From an uncultured Campylobacter sp. (GTDB lineage: Bacteria > Campylobacterota > Campylobacteria > Campylobacterales > Campylobacteraceae), in assembly GCF_938041645.1 (NCBI RefSeq), contig NZ_CALIST010000058.1, forward strand, positions 1 through 41,565: DNA of 41,565 nt, written 5' to 3'. Shown here piece by piece: positions 1-8,499 of the stretch. A model generated the notes under the pieces. The model worked only from the letters and a program-made list of their open reading frames with translations, did not search any database and was not told the DNA's origin. A program made the position numbers and the translations under genes. Each line of letters starts with the position of its first letter. Positions within the stretch are counted from its first letter, which is position 1.

Positions 1-18
1 GAATTTTAAGGGGAAAGC

Positions 19-669
19 ATGAGATATTTTAAAAATTTACTCTCCGATTTGCGAAGCGGCAGGCTTGCGCTACATCCGATTTTGCTCGCGGCAATGTTTT
101 GTGTAATAAGAATATCAGGGCTTTATCTGGTAAGTGAGAAGCTTCAAGACTACCATGATTTAGATATATTGGAATGGTTTTCTATTTGTTTACTTTACGA
201 TTTTACGCAATGCGTTTGCTTTGTGGTGATAGGTGCACATTTTGCTTTTGTCACAGGGTACTCAAACAAAAATAACCAAAACACAAACGATGACAACGCC
301 AGCAATCAAGCTCTCGGGTTACAACGCCTAGCAATATTGCGCGCTACTTTATACTCATTTATTTTTATTGCGTGTGTGGTAGGATATCTTACCGCGGATA
401 TAAACTACCAAAAATTAAATGTCTTGAATTATTTTCTACCCGCCATGCTAACAAGCGCTCTCATATATTTAATCGCAATCCAAAACTTCATGCCAGTGGC
501 ATGGTTTGATATCAATACGGCAAACTATGCAGAAATATTTTCAGTACTCTTGCGCTGGGCTAGCGTGGTGTTAGCGATAGGTTTAGCGCTAATATGGCCG
601 CCAGCTTTGTCATCTTATTTTAGATACGCCTATAAAAAGCGCCTAGCAGAGGAGATGCGCGAGGCGTAA
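19..669 (+). CDS. Small multi-pass inner-membrane protein of unknown function
   Basis: The 216-residue protein has an ATG start preceded by a purine-rich AGGGGAAAG ribosome binding site. Hydrophobic segments lie at about residues 20-37, 50-80, 108-125, 136-155 and 172-195, so it should span the inner membrane four or five times. An Asn-rich hydrophilic loop at about residues 82-95 lies between the second and third segments. The first two-thirds resemble the N-terminal membrane part of epsilonproteobacterial LTA-synthase/sulfatase-like proteins, which often begin with a short membrane domain, but no sulfatase domain follows, so this is only a possibility. I do not recognise a family. The upstream neighbour is outside the window. 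Confidence 0.7.
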   Translation: MRYFKNLLSDLRSGRLALHPILLAAMFCVIRISGLYLVSEKLQDYHDLDILEWFSICLLYDFTQCVCFVVIGAHFAFVTGYSNKNNQNTNDDNASNQALGLQRLAILRATLYSFIFIACVVGYLTADINYQKLNVLNYFLPAMLTSALIYLIAIQNFMPVAWFDINTANYAEIFSVLLRWASVVLAIGLALIWPPALSSYFRYAYKKRLAEEMREA

Positions 670-680
670 CGGCGAACTAA

Positions 681-708
681 GCGTAAAATTTCAGCTAAAA
701 TTTTACGC
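681..708 (+). terminator. Hairpin after the first gene
   Basis: A perfect 11-bp inverted repeat (GCGTAAAATTT / AAATTTTACGC) with a 6-base loop lies 12 bases after the stop codon. The AT-rich stem half can also serve as the U-tract, so it may be a rho-independent terminator. Confidence 0.5.
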
Positions 709-1005
709 CGTCAGCCGCAGCTTAAATTTAGCCTAGGCGTAGCCTGCACCGCTTAAAGCGTCGTCGGGGGACGGGTGAGGCTTGTGGGCGAGCAGAGCAA
801 TGCGACGCTACGGAGGCGGCGTCCTGCGAGAAGTGTGACCTCGCAATGGGAGCCCATTCTCGCCCCAAGATTACGATATCACGAACAAAAATTTAAATGG
901 AATTTTACAAATAAACGCCGCTGCGACCCGAATTTCAGAGGCAGAATTCTAGAATTTTAAATTTATATAACGAATTTTACGAGTCTTAAATTTAAAAGCA
1001 AAGCT
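709..1005. other. Non-coding interval between convergent genes
   Basis: The interval lies between the plus-strand membrane protein gene and the convergent minus-strand YcxB-like gene. It contains a GC-rich stretch at about 735-870 and AT-rich flanks. A 61-codon open frame at 775-960 has an Arg-rich, unfamiliar product and no ribosome binding site, so I do not call it a gene. No tRNA or repeat was recognised. Confidence 0.6.
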
Positions 1006-1533
1006 TTAAATTTCAACGTCCATATTCACGGATTCGATCTGCAGCCCGCGCAGATCCGCAAGATGCTGTACCGCAGCGTCCGTCTCGGTGTTTTTTGGAA
1101 GGACGATGTGAAAGCCGCGATCAAACGCCAAGAAAAAATTCTCCCCGCCCGCAGCGATTCGATTTAGCGAGCGAACGGCAAATTTCTCGCTTGCGCGCGG
1201 CTCGCCCTTTGAAAATGAAATTTCATCTTCGCCCGCGATAAATTCCATCTCTATGTTTGAGTCTTGCGCGAGCTTGGCGGAAGCCAGATGCTTTCTTAGT
1301 ATGCGGCGGTAAAATTTCGGATAAAAAATAAGCCACGCCGCGCCCAAAATAACCGACGCCACGCTCGCAATCGGCGCCGTTTTTAAAAGCCCGTCGATGA
1401 TGATGCCAACGAGTAGAAACTCAAATGGTATGGCGTAGGTGCTGATGAGGCGCTGCTTGCGCGCCTTTTTGCTGTAAAGCAGCATAAATTTATTGAGATT
1501 ATCAACGTCGCGATTGGTGATACGTACTTTCAT
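1006..1533 (-). CDS. YcxB-like membrane protein
   Basis: The 175-residue protein has two adjacent membrane segments (about residues 32-50 and 56-75) followed by a soluble C-terminal half of about 100 residues. That half runs through a pattern of 'sign of the field in storage form, effect of a switch at mid-chain, and IVLPK near residue 145'. The two-helix plus beta-rich C-terminal arrangement with a terminal 'hIVLPK' strand is typical of the YcxB-like family, whose function is unknown. The start is ATG with an AAGGAAA ribosome binding site, and a TACAAT -10 box lies upstream. It is transcribed divergently from the aas-like gene, so it is probably monocistronic. The family assignment rests on architecture rather than a catalytic motif. 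Confidence 0.6.
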   Translation of the reverse strand: MKVRITNRDVDNLNKFMLLYSKKARKQRLISTYAIPFEFLLVGIIIDGLLKTAPIASVASVILGAAWLIFYPKFYRRILRKHLASAKLAQDSNIEMEFIAGEDEISFSKGEPRASEKFAVRSLNRIAAGGENFFLAFDRGFHIVLPKNTETDAAVQHLADLRGLQIESVNMDVEI

Positions 1534-1556
1534 ATTTTTCCTTTAATTTTTCCGTA

Positions 1557-1562
1557 ATTGTA
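1557..1562 (-). promoter_or_regulatory. Probable -10 box (TACAAT) for the YcxB-like gene
   Basis: On the minus strand TACAAT lies 24 bases upstream of the ATG, which fits a sigma70 -10 element of Campylobacter type. No clear -35 box is visible. Confidence 0.45.
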
Positions 1563-1603
1563 GCGAAGCCGCCTTAAATTTGCGTCTATTAACTTCCGTG
1601 AGA

Positions 1604-1609
1604 TAAAAT
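1604..1609 (+). promoter_or_regulatory. Probable -10 box (TAAAAT) for the aas-like gene
   Basis: GATAAAATC lies about 21 bases before the start codon and directly before the AAAGGAG ribosome binding site, so the leader would be short. It is divergent from the -10 box at 1557-1562. Confidence 0.45.
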
Positions 1610-1630
1610 CCCGTTTTTAAAGGAGCGCCC

Positions 1631-4600
1631 GTGAAATCTTTATTAAAAATCAACGGATTTTTGCCGTTTTTGGCGATTATGTTTATCAACGCAAGCGTCG
1701 ATCTGGGCCATAAGATCACGATTCAAAACGTCCTTGTCAAAAGTGCCGATTCGGGCGCTCTCATCGCCCTTACCTCGCTTGTAAATTTGCTGATTTTGCT
1801 ACCTTACGTATTTCTTTTTAGCGCCAGCGGCTATCTCAACGACAAATTCTCGCGCACCCGCATTACGCGGATCTGCGCGAAACTCGGCGTCGCGCTTACC
1901 GCGCTCATTACGCTCGGATATGCGTGCGGATGGTTTTATTTTGCATTTTTTATGACGATCCTGCTTGCAGCGCAAAGCGCGATCTACTCGCCCGCCAAAT
2001 ACGGCCTGATTAAAAAAATCGTCGGCGCGAAAAATTTAGGCGCGGCAAACGGCCTCGTGCAGGCTCTTACCATCATCGCGATTCTGCTTTCATCGCTTGT
2101 TTTTTCGGTGATCTTCGAGCTGTTTGCGACGCGCAGCAGAGATGCGGGCGAGCTGATGAGTTCGGTTTGGTTTATCGGCGTGCTTTTGGTCGCAGGCTCC
2201 GTGCTTGAAACATACTACTCATATAAAATTCCATTCTTTGACGCCGCGCAGCCGCAGGCGGAATTTAATAAAGACGACTATTTTAAGCTTCGATATCTAA
2301 GGCAAAATTTAAATTTTGTGCTAAAAGACAAAAATGTCCTACTCTGCACGCTGGGACTTTCGATGTTTTGGGCAGTCTCACAGCTCGTGATCGCGACCTT
2401 CCCGGCTCACTATAAGAGCCTTAGCGGCAGCGATAACGTAATGGTGATCCAGGTGATCTTAGCTCTTAGTGCGATCGGAATCGCGCTAGGCTCGATCTTT
2501 GCGGGCAGCTACTGTAAAAAACATATCGAGCTCGGTATCGTGCCGTTCGGCGCATTCGGGCTTGCGCTCGCGCTAATGGTGCTAGCCAACGCGCACTCGG
2601 TATTTTGGCTCGGCACGGCATCGTTTTTCTTCGGATTTAGCGGCGGAATTTTCATCGTGCCGCTCAACGCCGTAATTCAGTTTTTTACCGCCGATGAGCG
2701 CATGGGACGGGTGCTCGCAGGCTCGAATTTCATCCAAAATATCTTTATGGTGCTGTTTTTGCTCATCGCCATCATCTTGGTGCATTTTGCGGTCGCCAGC
2801 GGCGAAATTTTCGTTATGGCGGCACTGTGCGTGCTCATCTGCGGGATCTTCGGCGCAAAATATCTGCCGCAGCTTTTCGTTAGAATTTTACTCATTCCGT
2901 TTATGAAATTCGGCTATCAAGTTCACGTAGACGGCGTCGAAAATATCCCGCAAAAAGGCGGCGTACTGCTTTTAGGCAACCACATCAGCTGGATCGATTG
3001 GGCGGTGGTGCAGCTTGCGTGCCCGCGCGGAGTGCGCTTCGTGATGCATCGCAGCTACTACGATCTGTGGTATTTGAAGTGGTTTTTTAAAATTTTTCGC
3101 GTCATTCCGATCGGAGCGGGCGTTAGTAAAAGCGCGATCGAAAGCATCCGCGAGGCGCTAAATGCTGGTGAAATAGTGGGGCTCTTCCCCGAAGGTCACA
3201 TCAGTTACAACGGCCGCATAGACGAGTTTCAGGGCGGATTTGAGCTAGCCGCGCACGATACGAACTCCGTCATCGTGCCTTTTTATATCAGAGGGCTTTG
3301 GGGATCGACGTTTTCGCGCGCCAGCGAGCATTATAAAAGAACGATTTCGCAAAGCGGCAAAAACGCGCTTCGCGTAAGCTTCGGCGCGCCGATCGAGGCA
3401 AATTCCAAGGCGCACGAGGTAAAACGCGCGGTAACGGAGCTGTCGTTTTTCAGCTGGGGCAAATACCTCGCAAGCCTAAAGCCGCTTGCTTACAACTGGC
3501 TAAATCAGGCCAAACGATCGCCTTTTAAACGAGTGGCGGTCGATAGTACGGGAGCAAGTCTCACAAATTTAGCGATGATGAGCGCCGTTTTGATACTTCG
3601 CAAAAGGCTAAAGAGCCGCATAGATAGCGAGGAAAACGTCGGTATCGTTTTGCCTAGCTCGGTCATCGCAAGCGCCGTAAATTTAACGCTTTTTGCGATG
3701 GGCAAAACGAGCGTAAATTTAAACTACACGTTAAGCGAAGAGAACTTAATCTACTGCGCGGATAAGGCAAATATCCGCACGATCATCAGCTCGCGCAAAT
3801 TCGTAGAAAAACTCAAATCAAAGGGCTTTGAGCTGGAGGGTTCGATCGGCGAAAGACTCGTGTATCTTGAAGATCTAAGCGAGGGCACCTCTAAAAACGA
3901 GCGCATAGCCTGCGCGCTAAAATCGCTGCTGATGCCTAAAATTTTATTTCGCGCGCTGTATTTTAAGCCGCACGCGATAGATGACGTAGCGACCATTTTA
4001 TTTAGCAGCGGCAGCGAGGGAAAGCCCAAAGGCGTGGTTTTGACGCACAAAAATATAATGGCGAACGTCCGTCAAATTTCGGAGCTCATAAACGCTACCG
4101 AGCACGACGCGATTTTAGCGTCGCTGCCGATCTTTCACTGCTTCGGACTTACCGTAACGATGCTCTTTCCACTAAACGACGGAATTTTAAGCATCCACGT
4201 GCCCGATCCTACGGACGCCTTTAGCGTAGGCAAGATGAGCGCAAAATACGGCGCTACGATAATGTTCGGCACTTCGACGTTTTTTAGGCTCTACACCAAA
4301 AACAAAAGGCTCAATCCTCTAATGCTGGCAAGCATCCGCCTAGCGATTGCGGGCGCGGAGAAGCTAAACGAAAATGTCCGCAAGGAATTTAAGATAAAAT
4401 TCGGTATCGAAATTTACGAGGGCTACGGCACGACCGAGACCGCGCCGGTGGTGAGCGTAAATACGCCGAACGTCCTCGAGCCCGATTTTTTCAAAGAGCT
4501 TCAATTCAACCGCGAAAAGAGCGTCGGCTTGCCGCTTGCAGGCACGGTCATAAAGATCACCGATCCCGCCTCGCTGCAACCGCTATCAAACGGGCAGGAG

Positions 4601-5074
4601 GGACTTATCTTAATCGGCGGACATCAGGTTATGAAGGAGTACTACGATGAGCCGGCAAAAACCGCCGAAGCGATCGCGCAAATAAACGACGTGCGCTACT
4701 ACAAAAGCGGCGACATCGGCTATATCGACGACGACGGGTTTTTATTTATCACCGACCGCCTTTCGCGCTTTGCCAAAATCGGCGGCGAGATGATCAGCCT
4801 GGGCGCGGTAGAGAGCGCCGTAGGCGAAATTTTAGGCGAGAGCGCGATCTATTCGTGCGTGAATCTAAAAGATGAGAAAAAGGGCGAAAAGATCGCTCTG
4901 CTTTACGTGGGCGAGACGAACGAGGATGAAATTTCGCGCCGCCTGAAGGACTCCGCGCTGGCGCCGATAATGCAGCCAAGCGTCGTGAAAAAGGTCGAGC
5001 AAATCCCGGTGCTCGGCAGCGGCAAGGTAAATCTCAAAGCGGTAAAGGATCTGGCGATAGAGCTTGGGCTTTAG
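1631..5074 (+). CDS. aas: Fused lysophospholipid transporter / acyltransferase / acyl-ACP synthetase (Aas-type)
   Basis: This 1147-residue protein joins three activities of lysophospholipid repair. Residues of about 1-420 form a 12-helix MFS transporter of the LplT type, which flips lysophospholipid across the inner membrane. Residues of about 425-620 form a PlsC acyltransferase with the HX4D motif (NHISWID, about residue 450) and the FPEG motif (about residue 519). Residues of about 640-1147 form an AMP-binding acyl-ACP synthetase with the P-loop-like FSSGSEGKPKG (about residue 790) and the GYGTTET motif (about residue 935). In E. coli, LplT and Aas are separate; a three-part fusion is known in many proteobacteria. 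The role is re-acylation of 2-acyl-lysophosphatidylethanolamine at the inner membrane. The reading frame is intact. The start is GTG (GTGAAATCT) with an AAAGGAG site just upstream. The gene is monocistronic. Confidence 0.9.
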   Translation: MKSLLKINGFLPFLAIMFINASVDLGHKITIQNVLVKSADSGALIALTSLVNLLILLPYVFLFSASGYLNDKFSRTRITRICAKLGVALTALITLGYACGWFYFAFFMTILLAAQSAIYSPAKYGLIKKIVGAKNLGAANGLVQALTIIAILLSSLVFSVIFELFATRSRDAGELMSSVWFIGVLLVAGSVLETYYSYKIPFFDAAQPQAEFNKDDYFKLRYLRQNLNFVLKDKNVLLCTLGLSMFWAVSQLVIATFPAHYKSLSGSDNVMVIQVILALSAIGIALGSIFAGSYCKKHIELGIVPFGAFGLALALMVLANAHSVFWLGTASFFFGFSGGIFIVPLNAVIQFFTADERMGRVLAGSNFIQNIFMVLFLLIAIILVHFAVASGEIFVMAALCVLICGIFGAKYLPQLFVRILLIPFMKFGYQVHVDGVENIPQKGGVLLLGNHISWIDWAVVQLACPRGVRFVMHRSYYDLWYLKWFFKIFRVIPIGAGVSKSAIESIREALNAGEIVGLFPEGHISYNGRIDEFQGGFELAAHDTNSVIVPFYIRGLWGSTFSRASEHYKRTISQSGKNALRVSFGAPIEANSKAHEVKRAVTELSFFSWGKYLASLKPLAYNWLNQAKRSPFKRVAVDSTGASLTNLAMMSAVLILRKRLKSRIDSEENVGIVLPSSVIASAVNLTLFAMGKTSVNLNYTLSEENLIYCADKANIRTIISSRKFVEKLKSKGFELEGSIGERLVYLEDLSEGTSKNERIACALKSLLMPKILFRALYFKPHAIDDVATILFSSGSEGKPKGVVLTHKNIMANVRQISELINATEHDAILASLPIFHCFGLTVTMLFPLNDGILSIHVPDPTDAFSVGKMSAKYGATIMFGTSTFFRLYTKNKRLNPLMLASIRLAIAGAEKLNENVRKEFKIKFGIEIYEGYGTTETAPVVSVNTPNVLEPDFFKELQFNREKSVGLPLAGTVIKITDPASLQPLSNGQEGLILIGGHQVMKEYYDEPAKTAEAIAQINDVRYYKSGDIGYIDDDGFLFITDRLSRFAKIGGEMISLGAVESAVGEILGESAIYSCVNLKDEKKGEKIALLYVGETNEDEISRRLKDSALAPIMQPSVVKKVEQIPVLGSGKVNLKAVKDLAIELGL

Positions 5075-5151
5075 GGCAAAATCTAAGTAAAAGGATTTGG
5101 TTAGTGTGAGGCTTTAAAGCCGCGGAATTTTGGCTGTATTACAGAACTACG

Positions 5152-5172
5152 AAATTTCGCGCTGCGAAATTT
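5152..5172 (+). terminator. Hairpin downstream of aas
   Basis: A perfect 9-bp inverted repeat AAATTTCGC / GCGAAATTT has a 3-base loop and is followed by TAATCGATTTAAATTTTA. It lies about 80 bases after the aas stop codon. It could be a terminator, although such words are common in this genome. Confidence 0.4.
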
Positions 5173-5626
5173 TAATCGATTTAAATTTTAAAAAACTTTG
5201 TAATAAAATGTGCCGTATGTAAGCTTATGGAGGCTACTGACGCTGCTCGTCGTTATTGGCTATAAAACAAGAGCGCGACGACAGAATTTCGCGATGCGGA
5301 TTTGTGAAGCCAGGGGGGGGTCTAAGGCGTTAAATTTCAGGCTGCAAAATTCAAAGTCGAGAAAAATCTGCCTGCTAAATTTCGATTAATTCAGTTTGTA
5401 AAATTACGCGCATAAGGCGTCTTAGTAAAATATAAAATTCCGTGCTTAAAATTCCACGCCGCGACATAAAAAGGAATTTTAATCGTGGCAAACAAGCGCG
5501 ACATATCGACTCAGCCATGAAATTCCGCATTAAAATTTTACGCCGAAACCGCAGACGAAATTCCGCACAATTCTATTGAAATTCTATGAAATTTTACCGA
5601 AAATGAAATTCTTTAAATTTCGTGGT
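5173..5626. other. AT-rich non-coding interval with a G8 tract
   Basis: The interval lies between the convergent aas and lipoprotein genes. It is dense in AAATTT/GAATTT/AAATTC words and contains a run of eight G at 5313-5320. A 31-codon frame runs through the G tract from about 5294, but it has no ribosome binding site and no recognisable product. No RNA gene was seen. Confidence 0.6.
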
Positions 5627-5651
5627 GGAGCGGAATTTAAAATTCCGCTCC
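5627..5651 (-). terminator. Terminator-like hairpin of the lipoprotein gene
   Basis: A perfect 11-bp stem GGAGCGGAATT / AATTCCGCTCC with a 3-base loop sits 24 bases beyond the stop codon of the minus-strand lipoprotein gene. It could act in both directions between the convergent genes. Confidence 0.55.
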
Positions 5652-5675
5652 GCTACTCAAGAATTCCGCAGCGTA

Positions 5676-6452
5676 CTATCTTATATAAAACTCCGCTAGC
5701 GCGTTTTTAGACGTAACATTTTTACCCACAGATTCTTCTTTGCCGTCCGCCGTTAGCTTAAATTCAGGCGCCAAATCTACGCTCTTATCGTTATTGACGA
5801 CGAAATTAAGCTCTATCGTTGCGCTAGACGGCGCCGCTTTATCGGACATGCCATAATCGGCTTTTAATTGCTCGGGCGTCAATTGCGAACGATACGCCAC
5901 ATTTTTCAAGAAGTCTATTACAGCAGGCAGATATGTATCCGTTTTCTTATGATCATCGCCTTTCAGAATCTCGCTTTCTAGTGAGCTATCGCAATCGACT
6001 AATTTCTTCTGATCTTTGTATTCTATCTTACCTTTTGCTTTTATAGTCTCTTGGAATTTCGCGTCGTTTAGTTTGCAAAGCTTGTTGGCTAGCTGAAGCA
6101 AGCCATCTTTATCATAGGCTTTGCCCTTGTAGAAATTCATAGCACTATCTATATCCATGTCTAAAGTCTTTTTCTTATATTCCTCAAGACGTTTTTTAGT
6201 CGCTTTCTCGTTTGCAGCCTTTAGTGCTTCCATATCTATGTTACATACCATCGTGACGGATTTTAATCCGCCGCGATCAGCCTTTGACCACGTGATATTT
6301 TTGCACTTTTTCGACCCCTCGATCGCCGTACCTATACTCATAGATTTAAAATCGGGCAAAGTATAGTTTTTGACGAGTTCTATCTCGTCCTCACCGCATC
6401 CTGCTAACACCAAAGCCACCGCTACGGCACCCATCATATATCTGAACTTCAT
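5676..6452 (-). CDS. Lipoprotein of unknown function, possibly phase-variable in expression
   Basis: The 258-residue protein begins with a lipoprotein signal peptide: a positive N-terminus, a hydrophobic core, and the lipobox L-A-G-C with the lipidated Cys at residue 19. The mature part is hydrophilic and Lys-rich, with helical segments at about residues 75-95 and 100-150 and a beta-rich C-terminal region. Cys residues at about 50, 70, 127 and 154 could form disulfides in the periplasm. I do not recognise the family. A good ribosome binding site (TTAAGGAGTAAGT) precedes the ATG. A run of 11 C on the plus strand (G on the coding strand) lies 35-45 bases upstream of the start, where it would abut the promoter. 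A hairpin terminator follows, so the gene is monocistronic. Confidence 0.75.
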   Translation of the reverse strand: MKFRYMMGAVAVALVLAGCGEDEIELVKNYTLPDFKSMSIGTAIEGSKKCKNITWSKADRGGLKSVTMVCNIDMEALKAANEKATKKRLEEYKKKTLDMDIDSAMNFYKGKAYDKDGLLQLANKLCKLNDAKFQETIKAKGKIEYKDQKKLVDCDSSLESEILKGDDHKKTDTYLPAVIDFLKNVAYRSQLTPEQLKADYGMSDKAAPSSATIELNFVVNNDKSVDLAPEFKLTADGKEESVGKNVTSKNALAEFYIR

Positions 6453-6486
6453 ACTTACTCCTTAAGATTAAAGTAAGGAATACTAG

Positions 6487-6497
6487 CCCCCCCCCCC
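6487..6497 (-). repeat. Homopolymeric G11 tract (coding strand) in the lipoprotein promoter region
   Basis: Eleven consecutive C on the plus strand form a poly-G tract on the strand of the downstream lipoprotein gene. It is directly followed by TAGTATT, a possible -10 box, and preceded by periodic AAATTT runs. Campylobacter poly-G tracts of 8 or more bases are known to change length by slipped-strand mispairing. A change here would alter promoter spacing, not the reading frame. Confidence 0.75.
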
Positions 6498-6713
6498 GCT
6501 TAAAATTTGATTAAATTTGAGGTAAATTTTGAGATTAATTGTTAAGCATTAGCGGAATATTTTAAAATCTCACTAAATTTATCGGCAACAAAATTTTATG
6601 TGATAAAAATAGGCTAAATTTTATTTGCCAGTATGATACAAAAAATTACAAGCAGAAAGAAGTTTTAAAATTTTATAGCTTTGTAATTTAGCTAGAGCTT
6701 TAATGATAATTCT
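6498..6713. other. AT-rich intergenic interval
   Basis: With the poly-G tract and the flanking hairpin this forms a 305-base space between the lipoprotein gene and the flavodoxin operon. It holds several AAATTT words and no open frame with a ribosome binding site. I see no RNA gene in it. Confidence 0.55.
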
Positions 6714-6747
6714 AATTTGCCGCGAAGCGCACGCTCCACGGCAAATT
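6714..6747 (-). terminator. Terminator-like hairpin after fldA
   Basis: A 9-bp stem AATTTGCCG / CGGCAAATT encloses a smaller AGCG/CGCT helix. It sits 11 bases past the fldA stop on the minus strand, which is a suitable place for the end of the DUF2325-hypothetical-fldA transcript. Confidence 0.5.
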
Positions 6748-6757
6748 TAAAGGAGGA

Positions 6758-7249
6758 CTATTTAAAAGATGGAGCGATCTGCGCTACCCACGCTTCGATG
6801 CGGCTCTCGGTGAGGTCGCTTTGATTGTCATTGTCTAGCGCGAGGCCAACGAATTTGCCGTCCACTACGGCCTTGCTCTCGTCGAATTCATATCCGTCGG
6901 TAGGCACTGCACCTACGATATTTGCACCCGCTTTTTTGAAGTTATCGTATAGCTCGCGCATTGCGTTGCAGTAGGCGTCGCTGTAGCTTGAGCTATCGCC
7001 CATACCAAAAATCGCGACGGTCTTGCCTGAGACATCAAGGGCTGAAAAATCAAAGCCCGCCCAGTCGTCCTGCAACTCGCCGTCGTTCCATGTGGAGCTG
7101 CCGATGATGAGCGCGGTGTATTTATTTAGATCTGCAGGCGCGATGTCCGCAACATTTTTTAGCTCGTTTTCTATGCCTAGCTTTTCGGAGATCAGCTTCG
7201 CGGCGTCCTCGGTATTGCCCATCGAGCTTCCAAAAATAATTCCAACCAT
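6758..7249 (-). CDS. fldA: Flavodoxin
   Basis: This 163-residue protein has the length and fold signature of long-chain flavodoxins. The FMN phosphate loop G-S-S-M-G-N-T is at residues 7-13, W-N-D-G-E-L at about residues 54-59 lies in the 50s loop, and FGMGDSSSYSDAYCNAM at about residues 81-97 matches the 90s loop. In Epsilonproteobacteria flavodoxin is the electron acceptor of pyruvate and 2-oxoglutarate oxidoreductases and is essential. A pyruvate:flavodoxin oxidoreductase gene lies 2.5 kb away. It is the last gene of a minus-strand operon after the DUF2325 and hypothetical genes, the same grouping as Cj1384c-Cj1383c-fldA in C. jejuni. The ATG has an AAGGAT site just upstream, 11 bases after the preceding stop codon. 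Confidence 0.95.
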   Translation of the reverse strand: MVGIIFGSSMGNTEDAAKLISEKLGIENELKNVADIAPADLNKYTALIIGSSTWNDGELQDDWAGFDFSALDVSGKTVAIFGMGDSSSYSDAYCNAMRELYDNFKKAGANIVGAVPTDGYEFDESKAVVDGKFVGLALDNDNQSDLTESRIEAWVAQIAPSFK

Positions 7250-7260
7250 TTGGTATCCTT

Positions 7261-8499
7261 TTAATAAATTTTGTCGGTAAGCTTGTATGGTACTAATTTC
7301 ATAATGAAATTTCCCTTAAAGCATTCGCTTTTTATCTCGACGTGGCGGTTAAAATTTTCATTTTTTGGATATACAAGATACACGGCATCGAGGTTTGCTC
7401 CGTGACAAAGCTCTAGCGCTTTTTTTATATCATTATCATAAATGGCTGTATTTTGAGGTAAAATTTTTTTAAAGCTCGTAACTACGCCTAGGCTAAAACC
7501 GCTCTTGCGAACTACGATGAGCTCGCCCGATTTGCCCACAAGCTGCAGCTGTGCGCCTGCATTGCGAAGCGCGATTTTGCAAAATACGAAGTTGCGAAAC
7601 GCATCGTCTCCGTTTAGCAGCAATCCGCTACGCAGACTCACGATTGCGCGAGTTAGCTTATAAGCGGGCTTAGCGGCAAATACTGGCAGCGATATGCCGC
7701 GCAGATAAGAAAAGATTATCGCGTTATCCGCCACGCAAAATTTTACGGCGGGCTTGAAGCGGTAAATTTTACAAGCTCCGTATCCAAGCTCGGAAGCGAT
7801 AAAATTTAAAAATGCCGCTCGAAACTGCGAAGCACCCTTTAAATTTGTGGGCGGAATTCTATAATCCGCATTAACGTTAAAATTATATAGAGCTAGCATC
7901 GCTCGCGCTCGCGAAGCCGCATTATAATCCCGCAGCGCCTCTGGCACAATCTCGCGCCCGTTCGCATCAAAGCCAAAAATTTTGCCGCTAAAGAATTGCT
8001 TATTAAAAACTTCGGCATTTAAAATTTCATCATCAATAAGCTCATTATCGCGCCGCAGATCCGCTTTTTGGCGTTTTTCGCGTGCTGCGATACCTCGTTT
8101 TGACGCGGTAGTATCTTGTAATAAAGCTGATTTCTCGTCCGAGCGCTTAGCGCAGAAAAAATTCTTTTGCGCGAAGCCAGTGTCGCAAAAAATCCTTGCT
8201 GTCAAATTCCTATTCGCGCCGCCATTTTGCGCACTCTTTGCAGCGCACGACTTAGAGGCATTATGATTAAGTGCGTCCGATTTATCGCTTAGAAACTTTT
8301 TAGATTTTCCGCTAAATTTCTTGCTTTCGGCGTGTGCAAGGCAAGTAGCGTTAAATTTGCTAGAATTTAAAAAATCCTTGAAATTTAGCTCGCCAGCTTC
8401 ATCTTTGTAAGCATTTGATTGCGGCGTAGTGCGCGATTTTTTAACCACTTGCTTGGGCTTGCCGGCACTACTACTTAAATTCCTTGGAATTTTAATCAT
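7261..8499 (-). CDS. Conserved hypothetical protein, middle gene of the flavodoxin operon (Cj1383c-like position)
   Basis: The 412-residue protein has two parts. Residues of about 1-165 are low-complexity, rich in Lys, Ser, Ala and Asn, and probably disordered. Residues of about 165-412 look like a folded domain with alternating hydrophobic strands ending in LDAVYLVYPKNE and HVEIKSECFKGNF. No membrane segment or signal peptide is visible, so it should be cytosolic. The gene overlaps the end of the DUF2325 gene by 8 bases and precedes fldA by 11 bases, so the three are co-transcribed. In C. jejuni the same position holds Cj1383c, also of unknown function; the homology is inferred from position. 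Linkage to flavodoxin suggests a redox or flavin role, which is inference only. Confidence 0.75.
   Translation of the reverse strand: MIKIPRNLSSSAGKPKQVVKKSRTTPQSNAYKDEAGELNFKDFLNSSKFNATCLAHAESKKFSGKSKKFLSDKSDALNHNASKSCAAKSAQNGGANRNLTARIFCDTGFAQKNFFCAKRSDEKSALLQDTTASKRGIAAREKRQKADLRRDNELIDDEILNAEVFNKQFFSGKIFGFDANGREIVPEALRDYNAASRARAMLALYNFNVNADYRIPPTNLKGASQFRAAFLNFIASELGYGACKIYRFKPAVKFCVADNAIIFSYLRGISLPVFAAKPAYKLTRAIVSLRSGLLLNGDDAFRNFVFCKIALRNAGAQLQLVGKSGELIVVRKSGFSLGVVTSFKKILPQNTAIYDNDIKKALELCHGANLDAVYLVYPKNENFNRHVEIKSECFKGNFIMKLVPYKLTDKIY

Noticed and set aside
775..960. 61-codon plus-strand frame with an Arg-rich product
   Set aside because: It has no ribosome binding site and no recognisable sequence, and its composition is that of GC-rich non-coding DNA.
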